Shown in pieces: positions 17,945 to 26,853 of a stretch of 64,000 nucleotides of DNA. Under the pieces are notes generated by a model. The model was not told where the DNA came from. It did no database searches and saw only the letters and a program-made list of their open reading frames with translations. This DNA is from Alteromonas salexigens (GTDB taxonomy: Bacteria > Pseudomonadota > Gammaproteobacteria > Enterobacterales > Alteromonadaceae), in contig NZ_JAOTJC010000006.1 in assembly GCF_025628895.1 (NCBI RefSeq), forward strand, positions 483,960-547,959, given 5' to 3'. Both the position numbers and the translations under genes were made by a program. The first letter of the stretch is position 1. Each line of letters starts with the position of its first letter.

Positions 17945-19741
17945 ATGCTTACTAAACCTGACACCCTGAGCTACGCGCTGGCCGTGTCTGCACAACAGCC
18001 TCACACGTTTGACGTATCAGTGACGATCCCGTCCCATCAGACAGATACCCTCACACTGACGTTGCCAGCCTGGATCCCCGGCAGTTATATGATCCGCGAC
18101 TTTGCCCGCAATATTACTGCGCTGGCAGCAACGACCGCCGACGGAAATATTGTTTCCAGTACCAAAACCGATAAACAGACCTGGCAAATTAACGCTGGCG
18201 GACAAGCGGTCACTGTTAACTATAGTGTTTATGCCTATGATTTGTCAGTGCGCTCTGCGTTTATTAACGATGAGTATGCGTTTTGTAACGGCACCAGCGT
18301 ATTTCTGAAAGTATCCGGTATGGACGATGTTCCCTGCACGCTTACGCTAACCAAGCCCGCACACAAACCGGCATGGCAGATAGAAACCAGCATGCCCAAC
18401 CTGGAGGACCGGGACAATACCCTGCATTTTCAGTGTGAAGATTATGACGAACTCATAGACCACCCTATTTTTATCGGTGAGTGTAGTCGTCTGGTGTTCA
18501 CTGAAAACGGCGTGGAGTTCGTGATGCTGTTTTCAGGTACTACGGATATCGATATAGACAGAGTATGCCGGGATCTAGCGCCAGTTTGCAGGCATCATAT
18601 GCGTTTGTTCGGCGACCCCCAGCCTGTGGAGCGCTACGTATTCATGACCCTGCTCAGCGATACCGGTTTTGGCGGTCTGGAACACCGTAGCTCTACTGCA
18701 CTGCTGTTTCCCCGTTTCGATTTACCTCTCAACGGTGACCCGCTTGAAAAGACTGATGCTTACATAACGTTTTTAAGCCTGTGTAGTCACGAGCTTTTCC
18801 ACACCTGGCATGTTAAGCGCATTAAACCTGACGTGATGGTTAAGCCTGATTTACTCAGCGAAACTTATACAGAACAACTTTGGATTTACGAAGGCTTTAC
18901 CAGCTTCTACGACGACCTGACGCTGGCCCGCGTCGGTCTGATCACGCCGGAGAAATATCTGGATATCGTGGCACAGAATAACAGCCGGTTGCTGGTCAAT
19001 GCGGGACGCTTTAAACAATCTGCCGCTCAGAGCAGCTTCGACGCCTGGACCCGGTTTTATAAACAAGATGCCAGTGCCACCAACCAGATAGTCAGTTATT
19101 ACACCAAAGGCGGCATTATTGCCTTGGGTCTGGATTTGCTCATACGCGAGCAAAGCAATCATAAGCACTCACTGGATGACGTTATGCGGGTGTTGTGGAC
19201 CGACTATGGCAGGGAAATTAAAGGCACACCGGACGAAGTAATTACCACTATCTGCCAGCACCATTTCAATATTGATGTCAGTGATTACCTTAACGACGTT
19301 GTCTACCACACCCGGGACGTACCGCTTGATGCTCTTTTGCACACCATGGGGGTTACACAGCAGCTTCGCCAGAAGGTTCAGTTTGATGATAAAGGTGGCA
19401 GAGCGACTTCAGACAAGCGTATCAACCGGGCGTTTGGCGCTGTTATGAAAAACCTGGAAACAGGTGTGCTGATTCAGGTGGTAAGGGAGAATACGCCCGC
19501 TGCAAAAGCTGGTCTGCAAGTGAACGATAAGTTACTGGCAGTAGAGGACTATGTGGTGACGTCACCGTTGGTGCAGCGGATGCTGGACGCCACAAGCAAG
19601 AAAACGCTGAAGCTACTGGTTCTTCGGGAAGGCCGCGTCGTCACTCTGGAGTTGCCGGTGACCGAGGCCGAATACGAGGTGTGTCAGTTCACAATCACCG
19701 ACACTGACAAATTCCAACGCTGGCTAAATACAAACGGCTAG
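17945..19741 (+). CDS. M61-family peptidase with C-terminal PDZ domain
   Basis: The 598-residue protein is a glycyl-aminopeptidase-like zinc metallopeptidase. An N-terminal beta domain contains PAWIPGSYMIRDFARNI, a family signature. The zinc site is SHELFHTWH (His282, Glu283, His286), with the third ligand Glu316 in IYEGFTSFYDDL. A PDZ domain near residues 490-560 includes NTPAAKAGLQVNDKLLAVEDY. There is no signal peptide, so it is probably cytoplasmic. TAGGAA precedes the ATG. Its stop codon interlocks with that of the convergent M23 gene (CTAG at 19738-19741). The physiological substrate is unknown. Confidence 0.92.
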   Translation: MLTKPDTLSYALAVSAQQPHTFDVSVTIPSHQTDTLTLTLPAWIPGSYMIRDFARNITALAATTADGNIVSSTKTDKQTWQINAGGQAVTVNYSVYAYDLSVRSAFINDEYAFCNGTSVFLKVSGMDDVPCTLTLTKPAHKPAWQIETSMPNLEDRDNTLHFQCEDYDELIDHPIFIGECSRLVFTENGVEFVMLFSGTTDIDIDRVCRDLAPVCRHHMRLFGDPQPVERYVFMTLLSDTGFGGLEHRSSTALLFPRFDLPLNGDPLEKTDAYITFLSLCSHELFHTWHVKRIKPDVMVKPDLLSETYTEQLWIYEGFTSFYDDLTLARVGLITPEKYLDIVAQNNSRLLVNAGRFKQSAAQSSFDAWTRFYKQDASATNQIVSYYTKGGIIALGLDLLIREQSNHKHSLDDVMRVLWTDYGREIKGTPDEVITTICQHHFNIDVSDYLNDVVYHTRDVPLDALLHTMGVTQQLRQKVQFDDKGGRATSDKRINRAFGAVMKNLETGVLIQVVRENTPAAKAGLQVNDKLLAVEDYVVTSPLVQRMLDATSKKTLKLLVLREGRVVTLELPVTEAEYEVCQFTITDTDKFQRWLNTNG

Positions 19742-20571
19742 CCTGCTTCTGGGGTACCACTGACGACGGATTGCGGATCCAGACGCATAGTGCCCCAGTT
19801 AATTCGCCAGTCAAGATGTGGGCCGGTGGCTCTGCCTGTCGCTCCGATGGTTCCGAGTGCACCGCCGCGGGGTAGCTTATCGCCGGCCTTCACGTCCATA
19901 GTGTCCAAGTGTAAAAAGGTAGAAAAGACTCCCATCCCATGATCAAGGATGACGGTGTTGCCTGAATAATACAGGTTATCGGCCAGGGTCACGATGCCTG
20001 CGGCCGGCGCCACTACGGCAGTGCCTGTCGGGCCGCCCACATCTACACCATAATGCGGACGCTTAGGCACGCCGTTTAATATTCGCTGGCTGCCATACAC
20101 GCCGGTAATCGGGCCTTTGGCAGGCCACATAAACCGGGTAAACACCGCGTCATAGTCGCGTTTACCACTGCGGGCTTCAGCCACGTTCGCGCCATCTTTA
20201 CGAATGCGTTTCAACACGGCTTCCGGCGGCGAAACCATGTTTTGTGCCAAGCCGTCGATACGCTGAATGTCGTACTCACGTTCTGCTACATGCAGTTCCC
20301 GGGTAGCGGTTTCACCCGCCGGTGTTTCGACTTCCAACGTATGCGTGGACGCCGCATCACGGTCGAAGCCGAACACAAATTTTCCCTGCGCATTAACTTT
20401 AAGGGGTTCACCGTTAAGCAGCACCTTGCTGTCAGCAGGTACCTGACCGCGTATCAGGCTACCCTGGGCAATCTTACCATTAAGGGTAAGAAGCGAGGCT
20501 GCCGGAGAAGGCTGACCTGCTATCGTGGGAAACCAGATTAACGCCGCTGCAGCAAGCAACAACCGTTTCAT
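19738..20571 (-). CDS. M23-family (LytM) peptidoglycan metallopeptidase, exported
   Basis: The 277-residue protein has a Sec signal peptide (KRLLLAAAALIWFPTIAG) and a C-terminal LytM domain (about 150-270). Motifs are HYGVDVGGPTGT with the HxxxD zinc ligands, AGDKLPRGGALGTIGATGR, and GPHLDWRINWG where most M23 enzymes have HLHFE. Thus the general-base His is kept and the usual zinc-ligand His is an Asp. It probably cleaves stem-peptide cross-links in the periplasm or activates an amidase. Its ATG overlaps the stop of the QueD-like gene by 4 bases (ATGA), so the two are translationally coupled. Confidence 0.9.
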   Translation of the reverse strand: MKRLLLAAAALIWFPTIAGQPSPAASLLTLNGKIAQGSLIRGQVPADSKVLLNGEPLKVNAQGKFVFGFDRDAASTHTLEVETPAGETATRELHVAEREYDIQRIDGLAQNMVSPPEAVLKRIRKDGANVAEARSGKRDYDAVFTRFMWPAKGPITGVYGSQRILNGVPKRPHYGVDVGGPTGTAVVAPAAGIVTLADNLYYSGNTVILDHGMGVFSTFLHLDTMDVKAGDKLPRGGALGTIGATGRATGPHLDWRINWGTMRLDPQSVVSGTPEAG

Positions 20572-21446
20572 GATCCGGTCACCATGGCACCTTTACCTAC
20601 ACCCTCATACGCCACCACCTTATGCTGATGGCCGGGATGCCGCCGCTGCTGTGCGTTTAATAAAAACTGCGCCAGGCACTCTACCGTGGAATCAGTACCG
20701 ACCACTTCGCAGCGCGCTTTGGGTACAAGGATTTCAAAATAACCTTGTGAAGCTTCATAAGCAAAGCACAGATAATTGTCAGGGGTATCTACCTCGCCGG
20801 CAATTTTACGCTCGCGGTAGTCAATACGGTCTTCGTCAGTGGCTATATAGATATCTGCCCAGCGGTTGGCCCAGTAACTCTGGCCTTCTTCGCTTAATTC
20901 GCCATCAATATAAACATCTATACGGGAGCGATGCCCGTGAGCGATACGCTGACAATTGCCATCGTGCTTTTTCAAGCCGTGGGTATAATGGTAATACGGT
21001 GATGTAATTACCTCATTGCGCAGATGCAACTCAATATTATCGACATTCTGAGGCAAGTGGGTTGCGATAACCTCACGCAGATATTCACCTACACTGCCCA
21101 TGGTTACGCTATCTGAGTAAATAAACGCGTAGGCTTCCGACGGGCAGTACAACATCCATTGCTCACCATTCTCACAGGTAAACTGTACTTCCACCTGCTC
21201 ACTGTCACTGTCGTGCAGCACCACGGACCGGGCATGTTCTGCAGGCACCAGTAGCTTATGATCGACATAATCATCAATCAGACGCTTAAGATTCTTTTTC
21301 ACCTTACCGAAATCTTCGATCATGCTTTCGTCATTCAGATCACCATCCAGAACAACGTCCACAATCCAGCTTTCGCCTACCATGCCGCGTTTAGGGCATA
21401 AGTAAGAGAAGTCCATTACGGTCAGGTCATTAACAAATAGTTGCAT
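20568..21446 (-). CDS. Internally duplicated 6-carboxytetrahydropterin synthase (QueD)-like protein
   Basis: At 292 residues the protein is about twice a normal QueD (about 120-140). The first half has MDFSYLCPKRGMVGESWIVDV, EDFGKVKKNLKRLIDDYVDHKLL (the DF and DH motifs) and ELHLRNEV. The second half has KKHDGNCQRIAHGHRSRIDVYI (the Cys and zinc-binding HGH motif) and STVECLAQFL (the PTxE-like motif). Catalytic elements are therefore split between the halves, as if one active site were assembled in a pseudo-dimer. QueD makes a preQ0/queuosine precursor. Whether this version keeps that activity is unclear. It precedes the M23 gene in an operon. Confidence 0.8.
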   Translation of the reverse strand: MQLFVNDLTVMDFSYLCPKRGMVGESWIVDVVLDGDLNDESMIEDFGKVKKNLKRLIDDYVDHKLLVPAEHARSVVLHDSDSEQVEVQFTCENGEQWMLYCPSEAYAFIYSDSVTMGSVGEYLREVIATHLPQNVDNIELHLRNEVITSPYYHYTHGLKKHDGNCQRIAHGHRSRIDVYIDGELSEEGQSYWANRWADIYIATDEDRIDYRERKIAGEVDTPDNYLCFAYEASQGYFEILVPKARCEVVGTDSTVECLAQFLLNAQQRRHPGHQHKVVAYEGVGKGAMVTGS

Positions 21447-21508
21447 AACACTCTATATCAAAAATTCTTGCCGCTATTATACGGCGAAAACGGCCGGGTT
21501 TCAGACTT

Positions 21509-22585
21509 TTAATCCATACCCGACTGACGCTTTAACTGATCACGTAAATTCGGTGGAATGCCGCGAATGGTCAGCGTATCGGAGGCCGGGTCGTAAAATA
21601 CCCGGTCGCCGATTAGTTTACGCTCGAAACTTACCGAGACACCGCCACCCTGGCCGGTAAACTTCGCCAGTTGTCTTAACGCCGCCGGATCAGGCTGAAT
21701 TTCCTGCTCTAAGGGCGTCTCCAGCGCTTCCGTGAATCTGGCAAAATCTGACTGACTGCTCTCGTCTGCAGGCAACCGCCCGGACAATTCTTTCACCGAC
21801 AGCGATTCGCCGCTGTCGATTTTTTCTTTAAAGTAACTTTTCACTTCTTCGCGGTGCTGGTGCTGCTCTTCTGCATCCAGTGACTCACTGGCCAGGTACG
21901 CGTCTACCGTTGAAATCAGTTGTTTATTCTGTTGCTTTACGTCTACCAGTTCTTCACAGCCAATGAACTGCATAAAGAAATCAGATACTTTACGACCCAT
22001 CCGGCCTTTGATGAAGCTGATATAACGTTGTTGCTCCGGCTGTACTGACCACTGGGTGAGGTCGATGCGCACTGCCAGTTGCATGCGAGCCAAATCCAAA
22101 TGTTCCCGGGATGCCAGTTCCAGTGCCTGGTTAACTTCCACATGAGAGCGGGTATTGAGCAACGCCACCATCAGATACTGCGTGGCCAGGTATTCATACT
22201 GACAAAAAATTAAGAAGCCTGTTTCAACACTGCCGGTATCTGCCAGCGCTTTAATGAGCCGACTGGTTGCCGCCTTTGAAAACTCATGAAAGGTTTCCTC
22301 GACGCCTTCTTCTCCCGATTGACGATGTTGCCAGTAGCTGTTAAGTCCGGAGGCAAACTCGCTGACATCCCTGCCGGTGTCTTCCCCGTCTGCAGCGGGC
22401 GCAGAATCGACGAAGTGCCCTACCCCCTTACCGGGCTTACTGTTAAAGCTATGGTTAATCTGATGAGCGAGATGCTCAATTTCGGGGGTGACGGTTAAAC
22501 AGCTCTCCCGGGGGATCGCTTCAATTTTTTCATCTTGGTTAACGATCAGCCGGTGAACAACAAAGTGATGAATCAGTGCACTCAT
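21509..22585 (-). CDS. yejK: Nucleoid-associated protein YejK (NdpA)
   Basis: YejK is a nucleoid-associated protein with links to topoisomerases in E. coli. The 358-residue protein has HHFVVHRLIVNQDEKIEAI at the start, and GYxxF-type segments such as FMQFIGCEELVDVKQQNKQL in the middle. It ends with the typical SFERKLIGDRVFYDPASDTLTIRGIPPNLRDQLKRQ. E. coli YejK is 335 residues, so this one is slightly longer, mainly in an acidic insertion near 65-85. It is divergent to yejL, the conserved arrangement in gammaproteobacteria. Confidence 0.94.
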   Translation of the reverse strand: MSALIHHFVVHRLIVNQDEKIEAIPRESCLTVTPEIEHLAHQINHSFNSKPGKGVGHFVDSAPAADGEDTGRDVSEFASGLNSYWQHRQSGEEGVEETFHEFSKAATSRLIKALADTGSVETGFLIFCQYEYLATQYLMVALLNTRSHVEVNQALELASREHLDLARMQLAVRIDLTQWSVQPEQQRYISFIKGRMGRKVSDFFMQFIGCEELVDVKQQNKQLISTVDAYLASESLDAEEQHQHREEVKSYFKEKIDSGESLSVKELSGRLPADESSQSDFARFTEALETPLEQEIQPDPAALRQLAKFTGQGGGVSVSFERKLIGDRVFYDPASDTLTIRGIPPNLRDQLKRQSGMD

Positions 22586-22737
22586 AAAGTATGTGGTGTC
22601 CTGTCGATGTTATGAAATTAACTGGGGAATTGCGGGATTTTAGAATGAATGATTGTTATCACTCAAACAACGATTATAATCATTTTATTTGTAAAACCAT
22701 TCTTTTTATTTAAGAAATCACTAAAAGAGGCGCACCC
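22586..22737. promoter_or_regulatory. Divergent yejK/yejL promoter region with AT-rich dyads
   Basis: AATGATT (22648-22654) and AATCATT (22678-22684) form a dyad, and GATTATAATC (22672-22681) is a perfect 10-base palindrome. The yejL side continues as a long AT-rich stretch before AAAGAGGCGCACCC and the ATG. The dyads could be operators. The palindrome only loosely resembles half of a Fur box, and I would not assign it. Confidence 0.35.
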
Positions 22738-22953
22738 ATGCCCCAACAGAGTCGCTACAGCAATGCTGAATTCGAAGCGCTAATGAACGAAATCATACTC
22801 ACGCTGGAAAAAAACCAGGCCGATCGTGACTTATCCCTGATGGTGCTGGGTAATGTGGTTACCCACATTTTCAATTCCCAGGTGCCACCTGAGCACCGCG
22901 AAAGCATGGTAAATCAATTTGCTGATGTCCTGAAGAAAAGTATCAAAGGGTAA
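22738..22953 (+). CDS. yejL: YejL family protein (DUF1414)
   Basis: A small soluble protein of 71 residues. Its sequence PQQSRYSNAEFEALMNEIIL and LMVLGNVVTHIFNSQVP matches the YejL family (E. coli YejL is 75 residues). Structures in the family show helical dimers, but no function is known. It lies 11 bases before the yejM-like gene. The order yejK-yejL-yejM is conserved from E. coli to Vibrio, which supports all three calls. Confidence 0.93.
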   Translation: MPQQSRYSNAEFEALMNEIILTLEKNQADRDLSLMVLGNVVTHIFNSQVPPEHRESMVNQFADVLKKSIKG

Positions 22954-22964
22954 ACCCAACTATT

Positions 22965-24482
22965 ATGATTTTAGCTGAATCACCCCGACGCCAGCGCGTA
23001 ACCAAACTGGTTAACTGGGGGCACTGGTTTGCTCTGGCAAATATTGTCATAGCCATCATTATTGCGTCCATCTTCGTCTTTTCCTCGCCGCCTCCCGGCT
23101 CTTTGACAGGAACCGTGTACTTGCTGGCCAACTGGTTCGGGCACATTGGCTTTATGACGTTTTTCGGATTTGTGATCTTCGTTCTGCCGTTATGCTATCT
23201 GGTCAGTAACCCGAGTGCGATAAAAGCCACAGCGTCAACGATCGCAGCGGTAGGGCTGGCATTACTTGCCTTTGATGCCTTGCTTTACACACGCACAGGC
23301 TTCCACCTCAGCGGCAGCTCTGCGGATTTGTTACGCAGTGAGGCGCAGTCGCAAATCAGTCAGTTTGGCTGGCAGGAATGGTCATTTCTGTTAATGCTGT
23401 TTGTCGTGTGGCTAGGTTTTCAGCTAATTCTGGCAAATGCGGTCTGGAAGCGGCTTGACCGCCTGATGCATTACAAAATAGGGATCCCGGTAACCTCGTT
23501 TTTCCTGGTGTGTTTTGTTACCAGCCACGCGGTGCATGTATGGGCTGATGCCCAGCTGTATCAGCCCGTGATTAAGCAGGACAACATGTTTCCGCTGTCT
23601 TATCCGGCCACCGCAAAAACTACCATGTCTCGCTACGGCCTGTTGGATCTCGACGCCTACGAAGAGCGCAAACAGCTGCAGTTTGATCCAGACATCCATA
23701 ATATTACCTATCCGGCCCAGCCCGTTTATTGTTCTGTGGAAGAAGATAAATCCATGACTGTTATTGTGCAGACGGACTCCCAGCCACTGACCGGCATGGA
23801 TGCGCTGGGTCTGGCGCCAGTGGACAACTACTTCACCACTGCATCGTCACTGGATGCACTGATCATGACCACGCTGTTTGGCGTACCGGAGATTTATAAA
23901 GACAGTCTGGCGGAGAAAAAGCCTGTGTTGCTGGCGCTGCCCGAAGGTGTTGGCATGCCTGTGTCGATTCACATTGATGAGTCGCTGCCAACAGAAATGC
24001 TGAACAACTACCGGCAACCGCTCAGTCACCAGCACGATGGACTGCATATTGCGTTTTTACCGGCGAACAAAATTCAGCAGTACCTGAATAGCGGTGTAAA
24101 CGAGAACAGCGAGTTGATTGTGGCAAGCGGCTTTGCACCTGACGGTCAGCCAGACAAAGGTAAGCTGTTTACCTCGTTTGATATCGACGCTGATATCGCC
24201 AGTACAGAAGACCTGGCGCCCACCATACTGAATGCTCTGGGTTGTCACGCGCCGGTTCATTATTATTCGACCGGTCGCAATCTGTTAACGCCGTCACGAA
24301 ACTGGCTGGTAAGTACATCCGGTGAAAGGATCGTCGTTATCCATAATGCTCAGCGCACTGAAGTGCTAAGTAACGGCAGCTACGAGATTTCGGATATTCA
24401 TGACAATTCACGCAGCAACGACCCACTGAATGTGGATTTGCTAAGTCAGGCGATTAAACACCTGACGCGCTTTTCACAATAA
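22965..24482 (+). CDS. yejM: YejM/PbgA-like inner-membrane protein (DUF3413) with reduced periplasmic domain
   Basis: YejM controls lipopolysaccharide synthesis by regulating LapB/FtsH and binding LPS. The 505-residue protein starts with five predicted membrane segments (residues about 15-205), including WGHWFALANIVIAIIIASIFVF and GTVYLLANWFGHIGFMTFFGF. These match DUF3413. The periplasmic half is shorter than in E. coli (586 residues). I do not see the conserved N-terminal sulfatase-like motif with the Thr/Ser pseudo-nucleophile and its neighbours, only late elements such as STEDLAPTILNALGC. It may keep only the signalling role. The last 9 bases overlap the convergent gmhB gene. Confidence 0.87.
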   Translation: MILAESPRRQRVTKLVNWGHWFALANIVIAIIIASIFVFSSPPPGSLTGTVYLLANWFGHIGFMTFFGFVIFVLPLCYLVSNPSAIKATASTIAAVGLALLAFDALLYTRTGFHLSGSSADLLRSEAQSQISQFGWQEWSFLLMLFVVWLGFQLILANAVWKRLDRLMHYKIGIPVTSFFLVCFVTSHAVHVWADAQLYQPVIKQDNMFPLSYPATAKTTMSRYGLLDLDAYEERKQLQFDPDIHNITYPAQPVYCSVEEDKSMTVIVQTDSQPLTGMDALGLAPVDNYFTTASSLDALIMTTLFGVPEIYKDSLAEKKPVLLALPEGVGMPVSIHIDESLPTEMLNNYRQPLSHQHDGLHIAFLPANKIQQYLNSGVNENSELIVASGFAPDGQPDKGKLFTSFDIDADIASTEDLAPTILNALGCHAPVHYYSTGRNLLTPSRNWLVSTSGERIVVIHNAQRTEVLSNGSYEISDIHDNSRSNDPLNVDLLSQAIKHLTRFSQ

Positions 24483-25031
24483 TCCGGCCAGGGTGTCAGC
24501 GTCGAGAATGGCGCTGACACTGCCCACCTGTAAAACGCCGGAAATTGTCTGTGCCGGCTTTGCCTGGGTACTTACGAACACCTTGCGGGAAACCCCCGCT
24601 GCGTCGGCGGCCTGTATATCCCGCCAGCTATCGCCAATCAACAGTGACTCATCAAGCGCGAGACCATGATCCCGGGTTGCCTGTAGGATCATTCCCGGCT
24701 CAGGCTTACGACACGCGCAGGACTGTAAGTAACCAGCAATGGCCTCTGTGGGGTGATGAGGGCAATAGTAGACCGGAATAGCAGGTAAGCCTTGCCGGGT
24801 AAACTGCGATTGCATCCACTCACTAAGCTGGTGAAAGTCAGTCTCGGTGTACATACCGCGCCCTATTCCGGACTGATTGGTTACAATGACCGGCGTATAA
24901 CCGGCTGCAACAAAACGCGCTATGACTTCGAAAATTCCGGCTACAAATGTCACCTGTTGCGGCTTACTGACGTAACCGGTGTCAACATTAATAATGCCAT
25001 CACGGTCGAGAAACAGTGCTTTACCCGGCAT
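24474..25031 (-). CDS. gmhB: D-glycero-beta-D-manno-heptose 1,7-bisphosphate 7-phosphatase
   Basis: GmhB is a HAD phosphatase in ADP-heptose synthesis for the LPS inner core. The catalytic motif is FLDRDGIINVD, followed by VTNQSGIGRGMY and a zinc-binding loop with CPHHP...CACRKPEPGM. The third motif is LIGDSWRDIQAADAAG. The protein is about 185 residues. The ATG at 25031 is preferred, although a GTG sits one codon upstream. It overlaps the end of rlmA on the same strand, so the two are co-transcribed. The neighbouring yejM, which also concerns LPS, is convergent. Confidence 0.92.
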   Translation of the reverse strand: MPGKALFLDRDGIINVDTGYVSKPQQVTFVAGIFEVIARFVAAGYTPVIVTNQSGIGRGMYTETDFHQLSEWMQSQFTRQGLPAIPVYYCPHHPTEAIAGYLQSCACRKPEPGMILQATRDHGLALDESLLIGDSWRDIQAADAAGVSRKVFVSTQAKPAQTISGVLQVGSVSAILDADTLAGLL

Positions 25032-25869
25032 CACGAACGCCTTGCAGATGTGTGTCAGGTGTCCATAGCCTGATACAAAATGAAGCTGTCACCTGTGTTA
25101 ATTCCTCTCTTAACGCGGTGCGACGGGCAGGTTGCAGCTTCCAGGTATAGGGTGTCATTGCGAGCAAGGCATCAGCGTGAGCGGGATCCTGCAGAGTTAA
25201 GTTAAAATTCACCTGCTGTTCGTCCACACAGCGCAGAGCGTCTGTATAACTGGCGGGAGCTTCATGCCGTTTTGGCGTATCGTAAACCGCCCGTTTCAGT
25301 TCTATCAGGTGCTCGGGGCCAGGGTCTACCGTCAACAGTACGCCCTGCTCGCTAAGCACTCTCGCGTATTCACTGTCCTTACCCGGTGCAAACACCTGTA
25401 ACATTGCTGTTACGCTGTTATCCCTGACCGGGAGCTGGTGACTGCTGGCCACTACGTACTGGTGATGCCGGGCCTGTTTGGAGGCCATTTCTACCGCCAC
25501 CTTGGCAATATCGCTGCCGCAGGCATGAACGTCATGGTTTGCCTCTTGAAGGGCAGTATCCACATGCCGCAAATACGCACCTTCGCCACACCCGGCGTCA
25601 AACAGAGTCACCGGCGCCTCAGCGGGGATATGTGACAACAATAGCTCCGACATAGCGTGCATCAACGGCGCATAACTGCCGCGTGCGTGAAATTCCCGGC
25701 GAGCCTGCAGCATGGCCTTGTCATCACCGGGCTGTAACGACTTTTTAAATTGCACGGGAAGCAGATTTACATAGCCAGCTTTGGCGACGTCAAAGGTATG
25801 GTTGTTTTCACAGGTCCAGCTATTACCGCTGGTCTCCAGAGAGTGGGGACAGAGTGGGCACTGCCACAT
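25021..25869 (-). CDS. rlmA: 23S rRNA (guanine-N1)-methyltransferase RlmA
   Basis: RlmA methylates G745 of 23S rRNA with S-adenosylmethionine. The start at 25869 gives MWQCPLCPHSLE, with AAGGG upstream; this aligns with the E. coli N-terminus. The N-terminal zinc ribbon is CPLC...CENNH, followed by FDVAKAGYVNLLPVQFKKS, the family signature. The Rossmann methyltransferase fold has LFDAGCGEGAYLRH and later QVFAPGKDSEYARVL. The protein is about 282 residues. An 11-base overlap joins it to gmhB. Confidence 0.93.
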   Translation of the reverse strand: MWQCPLCPHSLETSGNSWTCENNHTFDVAKAGYVNLLPVQFKKSLQPGDDKAMLQARREFHARGSYAPLMHAMSELLLSHIPAEAPVTLFDAGCGEGAYLRHVDTALQEANHDVHACGSDIAKVAVEMASKQARHHQYVVASSHQLPVRDNSVTAMLQVFAPGKDSEYARVLSEQGVLLTVDPGPEHLIELKRAVYDTPKRHEAPASYTDALRCVDEQQVNFNLTLQDPAHADALLAMTPYTWKLQPARRTALREELTQVTASFCIRLWTPDTHLQGVRDAG

Positions 25870-25919
25870 GTTCGCAACCCTTTTAATTACACAAAGTGGC
25901 GGCAATGCTAGCAGAGTCG

Positions 25920-25953
25920 GGAAAAGAAACGAAGCCGGGCGTGTTCGCCCGGC
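25920..25953 (-). terminator. Intrinsic terminator of the valine-degradation operon
   Basis: GCCGGGCG (25934-25941) and CGCCCGGC (25946-25953) form a perfect 8-bp GC stem with a TGTT loop. On the minus strand it is followed by a T-rich run (complement of 25920-25933), the classic intrinsic terminator form, 13 bases after mmsB. Confidence 0.85.
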
Positions 25954-25965
25954 CGGTTAATACAC

Positions 25966-26853
25966 CTACTTGTTGTCAAACAGTGTAAAAATACTGGAGA
26001 AGTCTTTGTCTCCGTTACCGTTACGCTGATGCAGTTTATACAACCCCTGCGCCGCTGACGCCATAGGCGTGGCAGACTGGGAGTTGGCAGCGGCGGTCAT
26101 AGCAAGGTTGAGATCCTTGTTCATCAGCTTAACCATAAAGCCACCGGTGTAATCCTTAGAAGACGGAACATCTTCCATGACACCCGGGCACGGGTTGTAC
26201 TTCTGCAACGTCCAGTTGCAGCCTGAGCTTTGCAGCATAATGTCTGACATAACTTTCGGGTCAAGACCGTTATCTATGGCTAGTTGCAGCGCCTCAGAGG
26301 TACCGCTCATCAGTACGGCCAACAGCATGTTGTTGCAAATTTTAGCAACCTGGCCGGCACCGGTATCGCCGGCATGAAACAGGTTTTTACCCATGCACTG
26401 TAATACAGGTGTAGCTTTAGCCACTGCATCGACTTTCCCGCCCATGATAAACGTCAGCGTACCCGCTTTGGCGCCCGCGACACCACCTGATACCGGCGCA
26501 TCCACAAACAAGCGGCCAGTTTGTTCCACGGCCTGCCCTACGGCGCGGGCAGAATCCGCATCAATGGTACTGGAATCAATAAATAACGCGTCTTCTCTGG
26601 CGGCCTGCAGTATACCGTTCTCACCCAGATAAAGAGATTTCACATGGGCTGCAGCGGGCAACATCGACACGATTACATCGGCGTCTTTTACTGCTGACAC
26701 GGCAGACTCTGCAGCCTTTGCGCCTTCGTCCACCAGCGCATTAACGTTTTCCTGCACCAGGTCAAATACGGTGACCTGCATACCGCTACTAACCAGATTC
26801 GCGGCCATGGGACCACCCATATTGCCCAAACCTATAAACGCAATACGTGTCAT
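25966..26853 (-). CDS. mmsB: 3-hydroxyisobutyrate dehydrogenase
   Basis: MmsB oxidises 3-hydroxyisobutyrate to methylmalonate semialdehyde with NAD+, a late step of valine breakdown. The ATG at 26853 gives MTRIAFIGLGNMGGPMAANL, with the NAD-binding GLGNMG. GGGAG lies upstream; a longer frame is not needed. FVDAPVSGGVAGAKAGTLTFIMGG is the substrate-binding signature, and the catalytic Lys region is GAGQVAKICNNMLL. The protein is 295 residues. Its start overlaps the stop of the preceding hydrolase gene by 4 bases. It is the last gene of the operon. Confidence 0.95.
   Translation of the reverse strand: MTRIAFIGLGNMGGPMAANLVSSGMQVTVFDLVQENVNALVDEGAKAAESAVSAVKDADVIVSMLPAAAHVKSLYLGENGILQAAREDALFIDSSTIDADSARAVGQAVEQTGRLFVDAPVSGGVAGAKAGTLTFIMGGKVDAVAKATPVLQCMGKNLFHAGDTGAGQVAKICNNMLLAVLMSGTSEALQLAIDNGLDPKVMSDIMLQSSGCNWTLQKYNPCPGVMEDVPSSKDYTGGFMVKLMNKDLNLAMTAAANSQSATPMASAAQGLYKLHQRNGNGDKDFSSIFTLFDNK

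Noticed and set aside
22672..22681. GATTATAATC as a Fur box before yejL
   Set aside because: It matches only about half of a Fur site and neither neighbour is an iron gene.
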